NCBI GenBank assembly: GCA_938015295.1
Contig: CALLQB010000061.1
Span: 1-42,154, forward strand
Direction: 5' to 3'
Origin: an uncultured Acidimicrobiales bacterium
GTDB taxonomy: Bacteria > Actinomycetota > Acidimicrobiia > Acidimicrobiales > SHLQ01
DNA: 42,154 bases
The stretch's first letter is position 1; each line of letters opens with the position of its first letter. A program made the position numbers and the translations under genes. Below, piece by piece: positions 41,967 through 42,154 of this stretch. The notes beneath the pieces were generated by a model. That model was given only the letters and a program-made list of their open reading frames with translations. It had not been told where the DNA came from and did not search any database.

Positions 41967-42154
41967 CAGAATTGGAAGTAGAGGAAGGGGCTCAACGAGC
42001 CGGTGCTGATGAAGGCGAGTGAAGCGACGAGTGCTGTCGCGAAAACGAATGGCCGCACAGCCGAAGCCGCAGCGGGAGCAGCGCGGTAGGAGCCGAGAAA
42101 GCCGGAGAACCCACGAGGCAGAACGAAGGTGATCGCACCGAGCACGATCATCGC
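41966..42154 (-). CDS. MBOAT (AlgI-like) O-acyltransferase, C-terminal end only
   Basis: The last 62 codons of a membrane-bound O-acyltransferase run off the right edge of the window, so the start is not seen. Two hydrophobic segments and the ending SPFLYFQF are typical of AlgI-type proteins, which move acetyl groups across the membrane. Identification rests on this tail and on the coupled AlgX-like gene. Confidence 0.7.
   Translation of the reverse strand, partial: AMIVLGAITFVLPRGFSGFLGSYRAAPAAASAVRPFVFATALVASLAFISTGSLSPFLYFQF

Overview
The window (about 42 kb, high G+C) looks like a chromosomal segment of a free-living, probably aquatic, high-G+C actinobacterium; Acidimicrobiia (Ilumatobacter-like) is my best guess. 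Reasons: two putative F420-dependent enzymes (an LLM-class oxidoreductase and a DDN-type nitroreductase-like protein), many GTG/TTG starts, and many genes with a TANNNT -10 element 6-8 nt upstream of the start codon, which is typical of leaderless actinobacterial genes. I see no rRNA, tRNA, phage, IS or CRISPR. The lineage is inference.

Layout. 70-6672: a Liv-type ABC importer. A binding lipoprotein diverges from two fused genes, an MFS-LivF fusion and a LivH-LivM-LivG fusion. 6689-10633: TetR regulator, then an overlapping betA-betC pair (choline dehydrogenase, choline-sulfatase); BetC carries a 57-bp tandem repeat near its C-terminus. 10730-12367: ABC-F ATPase. 12589-16243: a large arylsulfatase divergent from a cytochrome P450, sharing a control region whose palindrome matches the one in front of the Liv genes. 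16370-26208: a long minus-strand series: amidohydrolase, secreted sulfatase, LLM oxidoreductase, second amidohydrolase, TesB thioesterase and a fused indolepyruvate:ferredoxin oxidoreductase. 26409-27359: an unusual receiver-domain protein with a membrane anchor and an MmpS-like outer domain. 27366-30133: a second sulfatase/P450 pair, overlapping by 4 nt. 30234-31460: creatinase. 31565-33984: two tandem, overlapping, single-pass membrane paralogues with a Cys knuckle. 33920-36585: MFS exporter, F420-type small protein, and a Tat-exported metallo-beta-lactamase-fold lipoprotein. 36697-40823: an MttB-family methyltransferase and a dimethylglycine/sarcosine dehydrogenase-like enzyme. 40839-42154: AlgX/AlgJ-like acetyltransferase and the end of an AlgI-like MBOAT gene cut by the window edge.

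Two themes join the genes. First, methylated osmolytes: choline-O-sulfate to choline (BetC) to betaine (BetA), probable betaine demethylation (MttB homologue), dimethylglycine/sarcosine oxidation, and creatine to sarcosine plus urea (creatinase) all converge on sarcosine. Second, sulfate-ester catabolism: four sulfatases with intact CxPxR formylglycine motifs, two of them paired with P450s. A shared CTGAC-N5-GTCAG palindrome links the importer to one sulfatase/P450 pair. It is the best-supported novel regulatory signal in the window.
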